Shown here: positions 10,353 through 21,935 of the stretch, one piece after another
Position numbering within the stretch: position 1 is the first letter of the stretch
How the letters are laid out: every line of letters begins with the position of its first letter
From: Triatoma infestans
Lineage: Eukaryota; Arthropoda; Insecta; Hemiptera; Reduviidae
Length of the DNA stretch: 64,000 nucleotides
Assembly: GCA_011037195.1 (NCBI GenBank)
Contig: JAAEAF010000249.1
Coordinates: 216,001 to 280,000, forward strand
Direction of reading: 5' to 3'
Position numbers and translations under genes: made by a program
The notes under the pieces: generated by a model
Seen by the model: the letters and a program-made list of their open reading frames with translations, nothing else
Told to the model about the DNA's origin: nothing
The model's database searches: none

Positions 10353-11235
10353 ATGTCGGAATATTCGAAACGCCAGCGAAGTTCTCCAGGCAATTCAAAT
10401 CCAGATCCTAAAAAAATTAATTTCAATATGTCTGCTGAAGAAATTCTATGGCCCCAACTGGGTCTGAAAATGAAAGAGATAATGTCTCAACTTTTAGATG
10501 AAAAACAGGCCCCGCTTGCTCGAAAAGACGATGCAAAGATATTAGCAAACGAAATCTCGGCTCTGAAAAAAGAAAATGCAGCGCTCAAAAGCGAAATATC
10601 TGTTCTAAAAGCATTGAACTTAAAGACTGACACACGTTTAGAGGATCTGGAAATATCTTCTCGCCAAAATAATTTAATTTTCAAGGGCGTCAAAGATTCT
10701 CCTACCGGAAATGTGGGCGACTGTGTAGCGGAGTTCTGCAAGGAATTGTTAAAGGTAGATATTTTGCCAGAAAACGTTCGGGCAACACCTCTTGGATCAA
10801 GTAAAAGATCGAAAGACCTGAACTTGTCACCTTTTCTCGTCCTCAAGGTAGAGTAACAATTCTCAAATCGTCTCGTGCTTTGAAGGGTACTGGTTTTGCG
10901 GTGCATCAAGATCCCCCAGATCTTGAATCAAGATCCCCCAGAAACGTGCAAAATTATTACAGTTGAGAAAAGAAATTTTTAAGCTTAATAATAACGTTAA
11001 TGCCAGGCTCCGCATAAACTTTTTACTAATCGAGGGGCGAAAATTTACTTGGTCCAATCAAGTTGGCATATTACTAGGGGATGTGAATGGTGTTCCAGCG
11101 CTAAATAGTCTAGTTGGTGAAGATATGACGGCCTTTGTTGATAAATTAAGAGTTGATTCTCCACCTTCTGCTCTACCATCACAACCAGCTGCCTCAACCT
11201 CGTCTCAGCTGCCCTTTACACCATCTTCAAGATAA
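10353..11235 (+). pseudogene. LINE ORF1 (RNA-binding chaperone-like), frameshifted
   Basis: ORF1 proteins of this type coat element RNA and act as nucleic-acid chaperones. The first open part (10353-10856, 167 residues) has a basic, proline-rich N-terminus. A coiled coil follows at residues ~60-110 with regular leucine and isoleucine heptads (ALKKENAALKSEISVLKAL), then RQNNLIFKGV, the start of an RRM-like fold. The frame breaks at about 10856. Continuing in another frame gives RVTILKSSRALKGTGFAV and HQDPP, as in L1 ORF1p C-terminal domains. A third frame (to 11235) adds GRKFTWSN and a serine/proline-rich tail. A 16-base GATCTTGAATCAAGAT region with repeated ATCAAGATCCCCCAGA near 10908-10941 looks like a small internal duplication that caused one break. 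Confidence 0.75.
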
Positions 11236-11286
11236 AAGAAGACATCATCCTGAGTACCTCCAGCCGTCTCTAGTAACAGTTATAAT

Positions 11287-14200
11287 GTGGAATTTTCTTC
11301 TAATATTTCTGTAATTTTTTATAATATCGCAGGTCTGAAATCTAAGGTGGATAATTTTTCTTTTCTGAATTTAATAAAAAAATATGATAATTTTGTCCTG
11401 ATAGAGACATTTATAATAGAAGCAGATTGTAATTTCTTTAATAATTATTTTTCAGATTTTGATTTGTTTTGGGTGCCAACCAGAAAAGAGCGTAAATTTG
11501 GAAGAGCTAGCGGGGGTGCGTTGTACGGGATAAGGCGTTCATGTCCTGCTCTTTCTTTTACCTATATCGACCACCGGGAAGTGATTGGTATAAGCCGAGG
11601 TGAAGATAAAATTTACTTACTTCCGGTTTATTTGAATTGCAATGATTGGGATCAAGAGTTTACTACTTTTCAAGAATTGTTATGTCTGTTATGGTAATAA
11701 TTTTCGGAATCTGGTACTACTTGGCGACTTTAACGCTAGAGTGGGGGACTCATAGTCTCTTCCGGAGGATTAATTCCTTAATAACCCTAAATGTACTACC
11801 CTTAGGAGATCGAGGGACTCAGTACTGAACTGTCATGGTTCAAGATTGCTTGAGCTATGCGAGGATTATGATCTGCTTAAAATATATAGATAATTTCTCA
11901 GTTCTTTCTGAGTCCTTCTCTGATCATCTGCCTCTATCTCTTTCATTTACCTCAACTCAATCTCAGACCCCCGTTGTGCCGTTACTTCCACATTATTTTG
12001 GAGGGATAAAGATGTAAATACTTACAAAATAAATCTTGAGAGAGAACTTAGTCGAGTGGATTCGTTTCCTTCTGATCCCCCGCTTTATGCCAATACTTTA
12101 AAAAATTACATTAAAAATTCCTGTCCAGCTATCTCTTTTGCTCCTTCTTATTTAAAATCTCGTCAGAAAAACCCCTGGTTTGATTTTAGTTGTTTTCTGG
12201 CCAGGAAAAGATCCTTTAAACTTCTCAACTTATTCCGTAAAACTAATTCTAAACTTGTAAAGGATGCATACCTGGCTGCCAATAAGAAGTTCACATTACT
12301 ATGTACTGAACGTAAGAAAGAATATTTTCTTTCATATTTTGAGAGGTTCAAGGCCACCACGGACTCTAAGCAATTTTGGAGTTTGGTTAACCGATTTTGC
12401 CGTAGAGATTTCGTATGCGGAAATGGTATAACTTTGGACCGCTGGGTACTTCATTTCAAAGGTTTACTTAACCCGCCTCTTCCTCCTCCGGTCTCCTATG
12501 CAGCTCCTCTTTCTCTATCTAGATTTTTTTAATTCCGATTTTACCCTTTCTGAACTCGAATCTGTTCTTTCTAATCTTAAATTTAAGAAAGCACCCGGCC
12601 CTGATGCTACAGTTCATGAATTTTATAAAAATGCTCCATCTTGTTTTGTTCATAGGTTATTAGCCTTTTATAATTTTATTTTTGACCTCGGTGAACTTCC
12701 TCGCTGCTTCGGACAGTCTATCATTTTTCCACTTTATAAAAACGAGATGCTAATGATGTGAATAACTACAGGGGAATCTCCTGCTTGAATACGCTGTCCA
12801 AGATTTTTGCAGCTCTTCTTCTTAAACGACTTGAAGATTTCGCAAGTTCTAACAATTTGCTGAGTGAATTCCAAGCCGGCTTCAGATGTGGGTACTTGGA
12901 ATAATATTTTTACCTTGACTAATTTAATAAGCCTTAAACTTGCTGAAAAAGGTAAAAAAGTCTACTGTTTTTCATTGATTTGAAGTCCGCTTTTGATAAG
13001 ACTGACCGTTCTTCTCTGTTTTTAAAGCTGTTTAATTTGGGTATTTCCTCAAAATTTATAAACATACTTGAAAAACAAGCAACTTCCTCGGTCCGTGGTG
13101 TGAATGGGATTTCGGAGTTCTTTGAGATAGGCGCGGTGTAAGACAGGGTTGTTTATTGAGCCCAATATTATTTTCTTTATTCGTTGATGATCTCGCCACG
13201 AAAGTGGCGTAATTGTCGGATCCACCAAGATTAAGGCTTTACTCTATGCTGACGATGTGGTACTTATTTGTGATAACCCTACAGCCTTACAAAGAAATAT
13301 CAGAATTTTTGAATCGTACTGCGATCGGTGGAACCCTACTGTCAATTTAAATAAATCGAAAATTATGATCTTTTGTAAAGGGGGTAGATTGTCCTCTTCA
13401 GAGAGATGGTTTTATAAGAGCAGTAAAATAGACATGGTCAACAGTTATAAATACCTTGGCGTTACACTCACTCCACGTCTCTCTTTCACCCCTCATATTC
13501 TTAACAAGGTCTGTGCGGCGAAATTAGGTATTAACAGAATTTGGCACCAGTTTATTTTAAACAATAATATTCCCGTTAAATCTAAACTCCAATTATTTAA
13601 TAGTGTGTGCAGATCGGTGGTGAGTTACAGTTCTCAGGTCTGGGGATTTCAAGCCTATGAGCCCTTGGAAAAGTTTCAGAGATATTTTCTCAAAAAACTA
13701 TTTGCTTTGCCCACTAGTACTCCTAACTACATGTTGACTATAGAAACTCCGTTAGAATCCTTCCAATCATATACCCTAAAACTTCACCTCAAATACCTTC
13801 TTAAAACTCTTTCTCTAGAGGACCATCGCCTGCCTAAAATAGTAGCCACTCATGTAATAGCCAAAAATTTATTCTGGTACAAACATTTAGTTTCATCCGC
13901 CCGCCAATACTCCTGTGCCTCACTCCTTCCCCAAACAATACAACTTCCTGGAATATCCTTCTTTCCGAACTCCCTGCTCAGATACAGGCTAGTTGTTTGG
14001 AGGAGGCTATGAGTCGCGCCACCGCTTCTGATCGATTTCTTCTCTATAAGGTGCTAATTGCGGAATATGTAACGTGCTAATTCTGTCTTAGGTGCATTGG
14101 GTATGTAACGGAGCGTTTATTTTATGATTTTAACTTAGAGATCTTGCCTGGTTTTTGAAAATCAGGGGAGAACCAATATATCTTAATTACAGGCCATGGT

Positions 14201-14518
14201 TAGTAAAGGATCCACAAAATGAAAAGTGTTCTATCTGCTCCTACAACACTCGTGAAGACTTATTTCACTTCTCGGTGAGTGTCCTATTTTGGCAGAGCTT
14301 CCTCTCCTCCACTTTGGCAAACGCGATCTATAGTGAACTTCCTATCTGGCGAAGTTCGTTGTTTACCGCTGGTCGCGTACACTCGTCAAGCGTGGTAAGT
14401 GAGGTCAAAGTGGATCTTGAACCTTCCGTAATATCTCACCTCTTTCTTTCTGTGACCTTATTTCAAATAGGATTTTTTGCTATTTATTATTATTATTATT
14501 ATTATTATTTCTTGTAAT
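11287..14518 (+). pseudogene. LINE ORF2: AP-endonuclease and reverse transcriptase, multiply broken
   Basis: The order of domains is complete although frames change. Endonuclease: YNIAGL (N, near 11317), LIETF (E, near 11398), LLGDFNARVGD (D, near 11723) and SDHLPLSL (H, near 11920). A basic linker region follows (12056-12530). Reverse transcriptase: FKKAPGPDA (12586), NNYRGISCL (12765), FFIDLKSAFDKTDR (12970), VRQGCLLSPILFSLFVDDL (13135), LLYADDVVLI (13236-13268, catalytic DD intact) and YKYLGVTLTPRL (13448). The longest surviving frame is 13257-14012. The C-terminus at 14155-14518 has CSICSYNTREDLFHF, a cysteine-histidine motif common at the end of such proteins. Breaks occur near 11690, 11760, 12000, 12530, 12760, 12900, 12965, 13130 and 13210. 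The protein would nick DNA and copy element RNA; this copy cannot. Confidence 0.85.
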
Positions 14519-14794
14519 TTCTCTTGCCAAACATAAAATTCCATTCCGTTCTGTTTTAATTTAGTTCCTTTTGAATCATTTGAGTTTTCATAATTTCTTT
14601 TTTCATTTTTTTGGATTTGTTTTTGATCTTATATTGTGCAACTCTTCTTTTTTGTATACAGCACAAGCTGCAGTAATTCAAGCAGATGGCTGAATGCCAT
14701 GCTTTTATGCTATGTAAATATTTCATTATTGTAAAGAAAATTATAAAAAAATAAAAATCAATAAAGTTATTATTATTATTAATTTTCTTAAACA

Positions 14795-15183
14795 TCGTAT
14801 ATTATCTACACATATAAATAAATATCTGTCACCTTTTTTTTATACAATTTCCCGATAAAATTGAATTTTTGAGGGTTCTGGGGGAAACAGTAGCGTTATG
14901 CTTTCCTCAATAGTGCCACTTCAATATAATATTATCACACACATAACAATATTAATATACATTAGAAGTATTCATAGAATTCCAAATTTGAAGAAAATCG
15001 GTTAACCAGAAGTGCGATTTTACAGAACAGGTTTTTGAGTTTTTTTTTTTGGATTTTATATACGAGTATACGTAATTTAGAAATGTGTCACTTTTATTTG
15101 AAACTGTTTCTGAAAAAATTGAATTTGGAGGGGTATGAGGGGGGTCTGTCAGTTTTAAATTTGAATTTGTACAAGCTTTGTTG
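14795..15183 (+). repeat. Family H fragment
   Basis: Plus-strand internal portion with the ATCTACACATATAAA, GGGTTCTGGGGGAAACAGTAG-like and GAAAATCGGTTAACCAGAAG blocks, so it spans the boundary between two ~290 bp units. It lies between the LINE tail and the next family H left end. Confidence 0.65.
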
Positions 15184-15703
15184 ATTCTCTCACTCCTAGT
15201 AAGAGGAAGTATTGTAATCGTGTCAAATTTTCGATATCGAGTTTTCACCAGAAATATCCGTTTTGAGGTCCCCTGAGTCCAAAAAAGTGGTTTTTAGCAA
15301 AAGGTCTGTGTGTGCCTGTGTGTGTTTGTGCGTGTGGGTATGTATGTGAACAGCATAGTTCTACGAAAAACCGTAGAAAGTTGAAACTTGACATTCCGTA
15401 TAGGTATCAACATGGGATCTGACAGTACGTTATCTGTCAAAATTCCTCAACCGGAAGTACCACTTTACGAGCTTAACTTTTTTTTACTTTTTTGCGATTT
15501 TCTCAAAAATGGCTCCAACGATTTTCTTCAAACCTGTTACATCAACTATACATACAAAGAGCTACAACTTTTATTTGAAATATTTCTCCGGGAAATTTCA
15601 CTTAAGGAGACTTTTGGGGGAGGGATGGGGTTAGGTTTTCCTCTAAAGTACTATTTCAGTTTATTATACAATTGTGTCATCTAAATAATATTAATTATAA
15701 TTA

Positions 15704-17128
15704 TTAGTGGGCAAGACCTGGGGAGTTAACCCCCGAGGCATCCACTGGATTTATGAGAAGCTGGTGAAGCCGACGATACTCTATGCCGCTGTGGCATGGT
15801 GGTCTGGTACCTTGGTGGGAAGGAACAGCAAGAAATTGCTAGGAGTGCAGCGCACGGCCTGTTTGGCTATTACTGGCGCGATGAGAACGACACCGACGGT
15901 GGCATTGGAGATGCTGTTGGGGCTAACCCCTCTTCAGTACGCGGTAACGGGGAGGCAATGAAAGGGTACCTCAGAATGAGGTGCAAGGGAGAATGGGTGA
16001 GAACCTTTCGGGGGGATCACACTAGGATCGAGGACGAAATTTGGCGAGTGAACCGATTTCTGCTATCCAAACTTGATGAGACGAGCAAGAAATGGGGATT
16101 TGAGAGAGATTATGAGATTACCATTAGTAGTATAGGGGATGATAACCTCACGAGGCCAACGGAGTCGGGCAGCGGTATTATTCGCTGCTATTCAGATGGC
16201 TCTAGGCAGGAGGGCACTGGCCTGTCGGGGGCGGGAGCATGGTTTCAGGAGTTGGATAGAGGGAGTTCGGTGGCCTTGGGTGGGTTGGCCACGGTCTTTC
16301 AGGCAGAGGTGGTGGGCATTATTGAATGCTGCCACCTGGTGGGGGAGTGGCAGGGAGAGTTCAAGGAAGTGCGGATTTTCTCGGATAGCCAGGCCGCACT
16401 AAGGGCTTTGAGTAAGCCTTGGTGGAGTTCGAAATTGGTGGGAGAATGTCGGAGGAAGCTCAATGCTTTAACTCGGAGGGGTACGGCGCGCCTCTATTGG
16501 ATACCCGGACACGCGGGAATAGAGGGGAATGAGAGAGCAGACCAGTTGTCTAGGGAGGGATCATCTCAACCTTTTGCTTCCTGAACCAGCCCTGGCTGTC
16601 ACAAAGACGTTTCGTGACAAACAGATTAGACTTTGGGGGCGAAAGTTTTGGAGAAACGCTGGGGGGACACGCAGGGGTGCCTCCAAGCCAAAGACAAGTA
16701 GGCAGATTTATAAAGACAAGTAGGCAGGGAACTTCGGAGTATCTCCTGTCCCTTAGTAGGACGGGTCTGAGGACCCTGATAGGGATAGTGACTGGACACA
16801 CTTGGGTGTCCAGCCACTTGTTTAATATAGGGAGGACGTCTAGTCCCATTTGTCAGAACTGTGACGACGGAGTCAGGGAAACGGTGTACCACTATCTTTG
16901 TCAGTGTCCCCGTTTCGCTGGAACTAGGTTTCGTGTTTTTGGGAGGGCATCACTCTCGCAGGATTGTCTGCGCGAGCTGGAGTTTCGGGATATCTTGGGA
17001 TACTGTAGATTAACCGGTAAGCTACCGGGGGAGATTCATTAAGGGGATAGGGGGGTCTCGGTATCGGGGGGATAAAGGCCACATAGGCTTAGGTCCCGCG
17101 CCATTAGACACCCGAATTACAATAATAA
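15704..17128 (+). mobile_element. RNase H-bearing LINE, 3' 1.4 kb
   Basis: A 5'-truncated LINE of the I/Loa-like type, inserted in family H. The flanks share TAATTATAATTA at 15692-15703 and 17129-17140, a 12 bp target-site duplication, though of low complexity. It ends with (AAT)n at about 17119-17128. It is GC-richer than its surroundings. It includes the end of the reverse transcriptase thumb, RNase H and the zinc tail. Confidence 0.82.
15707..17042 (+). pseudogene. LINE ORF2 C-terminus: RT thumb, RNase H, zinc tail
   Basis: Three frames make up one protein end. Frame one (15707-15961) has KLVKPTILYAAVAWW and LLGVQRTACLAITGAMRTTP, the post-catalytic reverse-transcriptase region. Frame two (to 16584) holds a complete RNase H set: YSDGSRQEGTG (D), FQAEVVGIIEC (E), IFSDSQAALRAL (D) and WIPGHAGIEGNERADQLSREG (H and final D). 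Frame three (16614-17042) has CQNCDDGVRETVYHYLCQC-like residues, the C-C-H-C motif. RNase H removes element RNA after first-strand synthesis. All four acidic catalytic positions survive; the two frame changes near 15955 and 16580 are the visible damage, so it is relatively young. Confidence 0.88.
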
Positions 17129-17616
17129 TAATTATAATTAAATGTGTTGTTGAAATTCCGAGTTTGAAAAATCGGATGACCGGAAGTACGTTTACATTAC
17201 CACTTTACTAAATGATTTTTTCACTTTTTCGTGATTTTCTAAAAAATGGATCCGACGATTTTCTTGAAACTTCCTATATAAACTACACTGACCAAGATGT
17301 ACAATTATAACATTTCTCTGGGAAAATTCATTTAAGGGCACTTTTAGGGGAGATGTGGGGGGTTATTTTTTTTACTAAAATGCTATCATAGTTAATTATA
17401 CAATTCTATCATCCAACCAAAATTAATTAGAAATAAATGATGGCCAATATTCCGTATTTCAAGAAAATTAGTAAACCGGAAGTGCGCTTTTACTGAATAA
17501 TTTTTTCAGTTTTTGACGAATTCCAGTAAATTTGTTACGCTAACTTTAAAATTTACCAATTATAGTTTTGAAAACTGGAGTAAGTGAAAGTTGTGTGAGT
17601 GTTTTACACCAGATTG

Positions 17617-18224
17617 TTTTCTTTTGTCCACAGAACGAACTTACAAACTGTTTTACATTCATAAAAATCACCTTTATTCAGTTCATCATTGAATGAAAGT
17701 CGAACTTAAAACATCATCGTATTTCTTAAGGTTTCTATAGATAAATCACGTTTGTGCACGAAAGTTTCCCACGCACATTGTAATGATATTATTCTTGTTT
17801 GCTGTTGTGTTGGTTTGGTGGCTTTTGTCTGTTAAGTCCTTTATGTACTTGTTACAAAACTTGATTAAATCTTATTGATTGAAATCTAAGGTCTTGTCTT
17901 GTCTTTCGTTCCTTCATTCGATTTTGTTGCCGACAAAATTGGAAGGTTTAGGAATCAGTAAAATGATTATGTCTAAGGTTTTCCAAAACCATTGTCTTTA
18001 GTGTTCAATGTCTATTTTTAGCAAAACATCATTAATTATATTTAGTAGAAAACTATATTGATATTAACTAAGTGTTATTCAGTAATATTTACCAGTCTAC
18101 CTCAGTGCCTGGAGGATTTCTAGACCAATGGTCTCTCATTTCTGAGCTTTTCCTAGAGGAACTCATTTATTCCATAAAAATGTTCTGGTCCCTTGAAGAA
18201 AATTGCTCAATCTTTTTGCCGGAT
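17617..18224. other. No gene; small hairpin
   Basis: No coding frame with a recognisable product. A perfect 7 bp stem (ATTTTGT / ACAAAAT around TGCCG) lies at 17921-17939, preceded by CTTGTCTTGTCTTT. Such a sequence can occur near LTR ends, but no LTR is demonstrable. Confidence 0.4.
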
Positions 18225-19300
18225 TATTGTTCATCTTGTCAGGGAAGAATTGTACAGGGTAGTGCTTGATATGGGAATTCCCCCTAAGCTAGTGAGGCTT
18301 ACCAAGATGACAATGAGCTCGGTACCATGCCACGTCCGTATCGATGTCGAACTATCAAATGAGTTTTCCACTCTTACAGGCCTAACACAAGCGGACAGCC
18401 TAGCTTGCCTACTCTTTAACCTTGCCCTGGAGGGTGCAGTGAGGGTGTCAGGTGTTCAAGTTGGTGGAACTATCATTAACCGGACAGTGCAAATACTGGG
18501 TTACGCGGAAGATATCGATATCATCGGGAGGAGCTTGTTGCCATGAGTGAGGCCTTCTCCAGACTGCAGGATGCGGCTGCGCGAATGGGATGGCCGTGAA
18601 TGAGTCCAAGACCAAATATATGGTCACTAATTCCCAAGGTAATCCACCGAACCAAGTTCAAGTGGATCGCTACACCTTCAAGAGTGTGAATAGCTTTGTC
18701 TATCTTGGCTGACTGGTGACTAATGATAATGATGTAAATGCGGAAATCCAGCGAAGAATAATAGCCACCAATAATTGTTACTTCGGTTTGTTTAGGACCT
18801 GAAAAGTCACATTGTATCTCGCACCACCAAACTGCGTCTCTACAAGACATTGATCAGACCTGTACATACCTACGGCTCTGAATGCTGGACGTTATTCAAA
18901 ATCCAAGAATCCCAATTACTCCGAATGGAAAGAAAAATATTATTGCGGATTTTCGGAGCGGTTTTTGATCCGGCAAACTCGTCCTGGCGCATAAAAACTA
19001 ATGCGGAGGTAATACGGAGACTGTGACATCGTCTGATTTATAAAGATTGGCAGAATGAGATGGGCGGGACATGTATCTAGGATGTGCGATAACTCCATAC
19101 CAAGAAAGCTCCTAGAAGAAATTATTCCTTCTTCAAGGCGTCGGGGATGCCTGTAATTGCTCTGGTTGGATAGTGTGGTGGCGGATGCGCGATTCCTGCT
19201 AGGTATACGAGACTGGAGGGCGACAGCTTTAGACAGAGATGTTTGGCGGACTTTGCTGCAGGAGGCCTTGACCCCACGTGGGTTGTTGCGCCACGAATGA
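18225..19300 (+). pseudogene. RTE-like LINE reverse transcriptase, degraded
   Basis: Translation gives MGIPPKLVRLTKMTMSS, then FSTLTGLTQADSLACLLFNL (equivalent of LRQGDPLSP...LFNL, with key residues changed). GYAEDIDIIGR (18500-18532) follows in place of YADD, so one catalytic aspartate is replaced by glutamate. Later pieces are MAVNESKTKYMV (18590), NSFVYLG (18688), RMRWAGHVSRM (19050) and DWRATALDRDVWR (19212). The C-terminal pieces match the organisation of the intact element at 456-1861, but divergence is high, implying a different or much older lineage. Multiple stops and frame changes are present from 18546 on. The tail is ATGATGATAATGAT (19297-19310). No target duplication found. Confidence 0.8.
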
Positions 19301-19479
19301 TGATAATGATCGTTCATGTTGTAACCCTCTATGCCGTGCCGAATTGCTTAGTCACTCAGACTGTTACTCTTACCCAGTTATACTTTGGCCCAAGAATTCT
19401 AATGATGGTTGATGTCGGATAAGGAACACACTCTCTGTTTTCGTTAATTTCTTTCAAGAATGAATCGGATAGAAGTTCC

Positions 19480-20068
19480 GTTTGCGTGAATTTTTAACAA
19501 ATGTTCTGTATGTGTGGGTGTTTGAACAAAAAATATTTCAAAAACGAATAATCATACGAAAATCAAACTTGGTATTCCATTTAAGTACGTATTTGACATG
19601 TTACCATTACAGTCGACATGAAGTTTCCACGCAAAATCCATCAACCGAAATGTGACTTTACTGAATGTTTTTTTTCTCAGTTTTTCTCGATTTCCTTTAA
19701 ATTTCATAATATGAATTCATTTTATTTGAAAGATTTCTCCAAGAAAATAGATTTTTTGGCAGTTTCTGGGGGAATCGTAACGTTAAACTCCGCTCATTTG
19801 AATGCGTGGGTGCCACTTATATAATATTACACATTGGAAACATTGTTAGAATTCCAAATTTGGAGATGTTGACCGGATGTGCGACTTTACAGAATAAGTT
19901 TTTGAGTTTTGTTTTGTTTTTTTTGTATTTTTGCGAACAAGAACTAAAACAAGGAACGATTGGAATGGTAACTGCACTAATACAAAACTATTACTTTTAT
20001 TTGAAACATTCTTCCAAAAAAAAATTGATTTGGAATAGTTTTGCGGAATTCCTGATGTTAAATTTCAA
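19480..20068 (+). repeat. Family H copy, diverged and interrupted
   Basis: Follows the family order: TGTATGTGTGGGTGT tract (19508), AATCAAACTTGGTATTCC, TCGACATGAAGTTTCC, CATCAACCGAAATGTGAC, and the next-unit boundary GATGTTGACCGGATGTGCGAC (19864). A SINE-1 interrupts it at 20069-20314. The right terminus is not recognisable. Confidence 0.6.
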
Positions 20069-20314
20069 TTTTTATTTTTATTTTTATTTTAAGGCGCGTC
20101 AACGTCTATGGTCATTGGCGCCCGGAGCCTTCTCAGTGCACTGCCGTCGTCTGAACAGTGTTGTCTCGCTACAGACAACACTGTCCAACACCCGACATGA
20201 GCTGTAGAGAGAGGCTCGTAGGAACCAAAAATCTAAGGGCCAGCACTGGACTCGAACCAAGGGTTCTTCGCATGGGAGTCCAACGTGCTAACCACTGAGC
20301 TAATCCCTTCCCTT
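20069..20314 (-). mobile_element. SINE-1, tRNA-derived, full-length
   Basis: A 246 bp SINE on the minus strand with an 11 bp target-site duplication TTAAATTTCAA at 20058-20068 and 20315-20325. The head is tRNA-like: box A TAGCTCAGTGGTTAGC (complement of 20287-20302) and box B GGTTCGAGTCC (complement of 20248-20258), the internal RNA polymerase III promoter. A tRNA-unrelated body follows (AATCTAAGGGCCAGCACTGG region, then GACAACACTGTCC), ending in an AAAAT-repeat tail (20069-20090 on the plus strand as ATTTTT). SINEs depend on a partner LINE for insertion; the partner is unknown. Confidence 0.85.
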
Positions 20315-20339
20315 TTAAATTTCAAATGTAATACTCCCT

Positions 20340-21115
20340 CTGTCCTGGTGTTAAATTAAATAACACCTTCCTACCGACAGCTGATAGAGTACGCTATCGT
20401 GGGTTATTTATGGACAAAAGACTAACCTGGAACCCTCCCCCCATACCAGACTGAAAAGGAATAAACTAATAGACACGATTTCTTATCCTTTCAAGACTCT
20501 TGGACAAACGTTCCAAATTTTTCTTTAAAAAATAAGCTTACACTATACAAAACTTTACTACGACCAATAAGGACTTACGGACTAGAGGTATGGGGCTCCA
20601 CTAAGCAACCCAACGTTTACCGTATCCAATCCTTACAGTCCAAAATCTTACGAAAAATTACTAATACTCCTTATTATCTCTCCAATAAAACCTTAAATAA
20701 TGACCTATCCATTCCATTTGTGTCCGATCTAATTAAATCCCGTTATTAAAGATACCATAACTCCCTGTCCCATCATCATAATCCTTCGGTTCAACAACTT
20801 CTTCAAGATTTTTTTTTTGAGGTTTTCCTCAGAAATACGTACACACAGACAGAAAGAGAGAGTGATTATATTCCTTTTAAAAGCAACTGCCTGTCCCATC
20901 ATTATAATCCTTTGGTCCAATAATTTGCTAGTCAAACCTTACCTGATAATCCATCTCGACGCCTGAAGCGTCAGTGGCCCCCGTGACCTTTTAAATTAAC
21001 TTCAACGCCTTGAAGTAATCCCACTGGGTATTTTCTTTTCATGTAAATCATGTCATGTAAACATTCATCACATTTGCTTATTGTATCTATTGTACAGTTG
21101 CAAATAAATTATTGA
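20340..21115 (+). pseudogene. Jockey-like LINE reverse transcriptase C-terminus
   Basis: Reading across frames gives LPTADRVRY, GLFMDKRLTW, then NKLTLYKTLLRPIRTYGLEV, VWGSTKQPNVYRIQSLQSK, ILRKITNTPYYLSNKTLNND and DLIKSRY, the typical post-catalytic tail of jockey-group reverse transcriptases. After an internal disruption at 20795-20885 it resumes: VQQLLDQTLPDNPSRRLKRQ, WPRDLLN. The end is AATAAATTATTGAAGGAG (about 21100-21117) with A-rich flanking sequence. No catalytic domain remains. It is inactive through truncation, stops and the internal duplication. Confidence 0.8.
20755..20925 (+). repeat. Duplicated ~40 bp block around a small insert
   Basis: CCCTGTCCCATCATCATAAT (from 20762) recurs as GCCTGTCCCATCATTATAAT (from 20889), both followed by a near-identical CCTT(C/T)GGTTCAACAA-like stretch. 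Between them is TTTTTGAGGTTTTCCTCAG plus GTACACACAGACAGAAAG, a unit also found at 24823-24985. The duplication lies inside the jockey coding sequence. Confidence 0.75.
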
Positions 21116-21189
21116 AGGAGAAAACAAAAACAAAAAATGTAATATGGAATTGGTTCAGTGTTATTGAATTACAAAATTGAATCACTTTC

Positions 21190-21400
21190 ACTATTTGTGT
21201 GAGTATTTGTTCTCTACTTTCCACCGGAAGTACGACATATTTATGTTAAGACAAATGTGTAAAATTTTCAAGTTTTAACAAAAATTTGTCATGTTACATA
21301 ATAATTGTCCTTAACAGGAAGTAAGAGAAAGTTGTGAGAATATTTCGGATCAAATTTTTTTTTAACAATATCAAATAATTTTTATTTTTATTACTTACAT
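21190..21400 (+). repeat. Family H 3' end fragment
   Basis: ACCGGAAGTACGAC, TTGTCATGTTACATAATAAT and GGAAGTAAGAGAAAGTTGTG followed by GAGAATATTTCGG and a T-run match the last unit and right terminus in order; the hairpin is degraded. Confidence 0.6.
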
Positions 21401-21935
21401 GGTAGTGGTAATTATAATATTAACTGATATGAATATTAAAGGTAAACCTATTGTTAAAGTCGGACGGGCAACAATTAAAAATGCAGACAAGCATTTAAGT
21501 CTGTCAACAACATTTTATCCATGGGCGTAGCATTAATATTGAAAAGTAAATATTGACTAAGGTTTTACTCTGGCCAGGACTTAGTGGGTTGCTCTTTAAC
21601 TTCCTAGCAGTTCCCCTTCTTGAACAGTACTATTGTGGTCTATTTTCTGGTATAAACCTCAAACCTATTCACTAACGTTCAGAATAATTTATTCTCTTAA
21701 AGTCTATTCTCTCTCTCACTCTCTCTCTCTTACTCACTCTTTCCCACACACTTTTCACATATAACCTTTCTCTAGGCCAGCTAGCACTTCAACTTCTATT
21801 CTTAGCCTCGTTTTGTTGATTCTAAAACTCAATCTGGAATTGCTTCCTTACTAACTTACTCACACCATCAACTGAAAACAAAATTAAAAATCTTGTTTGA
21901 AAAGCTCACATAATTTTTTCACACTGATTTAACGC
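21401..21935. other. No gene seen
   Basis: Ordinary AT-rich sequence. A CT-rich stretch (TCTCTCTCTCACTCTCTCTC, about 21709-21745) is the only notable tract. Confidence 0.4.

Larger units (their letters stand above)
10353..14775 (+). mobile_element. Near full-length two-ORF LINE, degenerate
   Basis: A non-LTR retrotransposon with ORF1 (coiled coil plus L1-ORF1p-like RNA-binding region), then an ORF2 with AP-endonuclease and reverse transcriptase, then an AT-rich 3' UTR with AATAAA near 14759 and an (ATT)n tail at about 14765-14780. The organisation and motif wording suit the CR1/L2/Kiri group, but the clade is inferred. The true 5' boundary is not clear and no target-site duplication was found. 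The right side is followed directly by a family H fragment. Several frameshifts and stops make it inactive. Confidence 0.8.
15184..17616 (+). repeat. Family H full-length copy split by a LINE
   Basis: Left end ATTCTCTCACTCCTAGTAAG at 15184, TG-rich tract at 15305-15350, first ~290 bp unit to 15703. The LINE at 15704-17128 interrupts it, and the second and third units resume at 17129. The right inverted repeat is at 17578-17592 (GGAGTAAGTGAAAGT) and the hairpin GTGTGAGTGTTTTACAC at 17594-17610. Without the insert the copy is about 1.0 kb. Confidence 0.85.

Noticed and set aside
15184..17616. Family H plus its LINE content as one large autonomous element
   Set aside because: The LINE is bounded by a target-site duplication and other family H copies lack it, so it is a later insertion.
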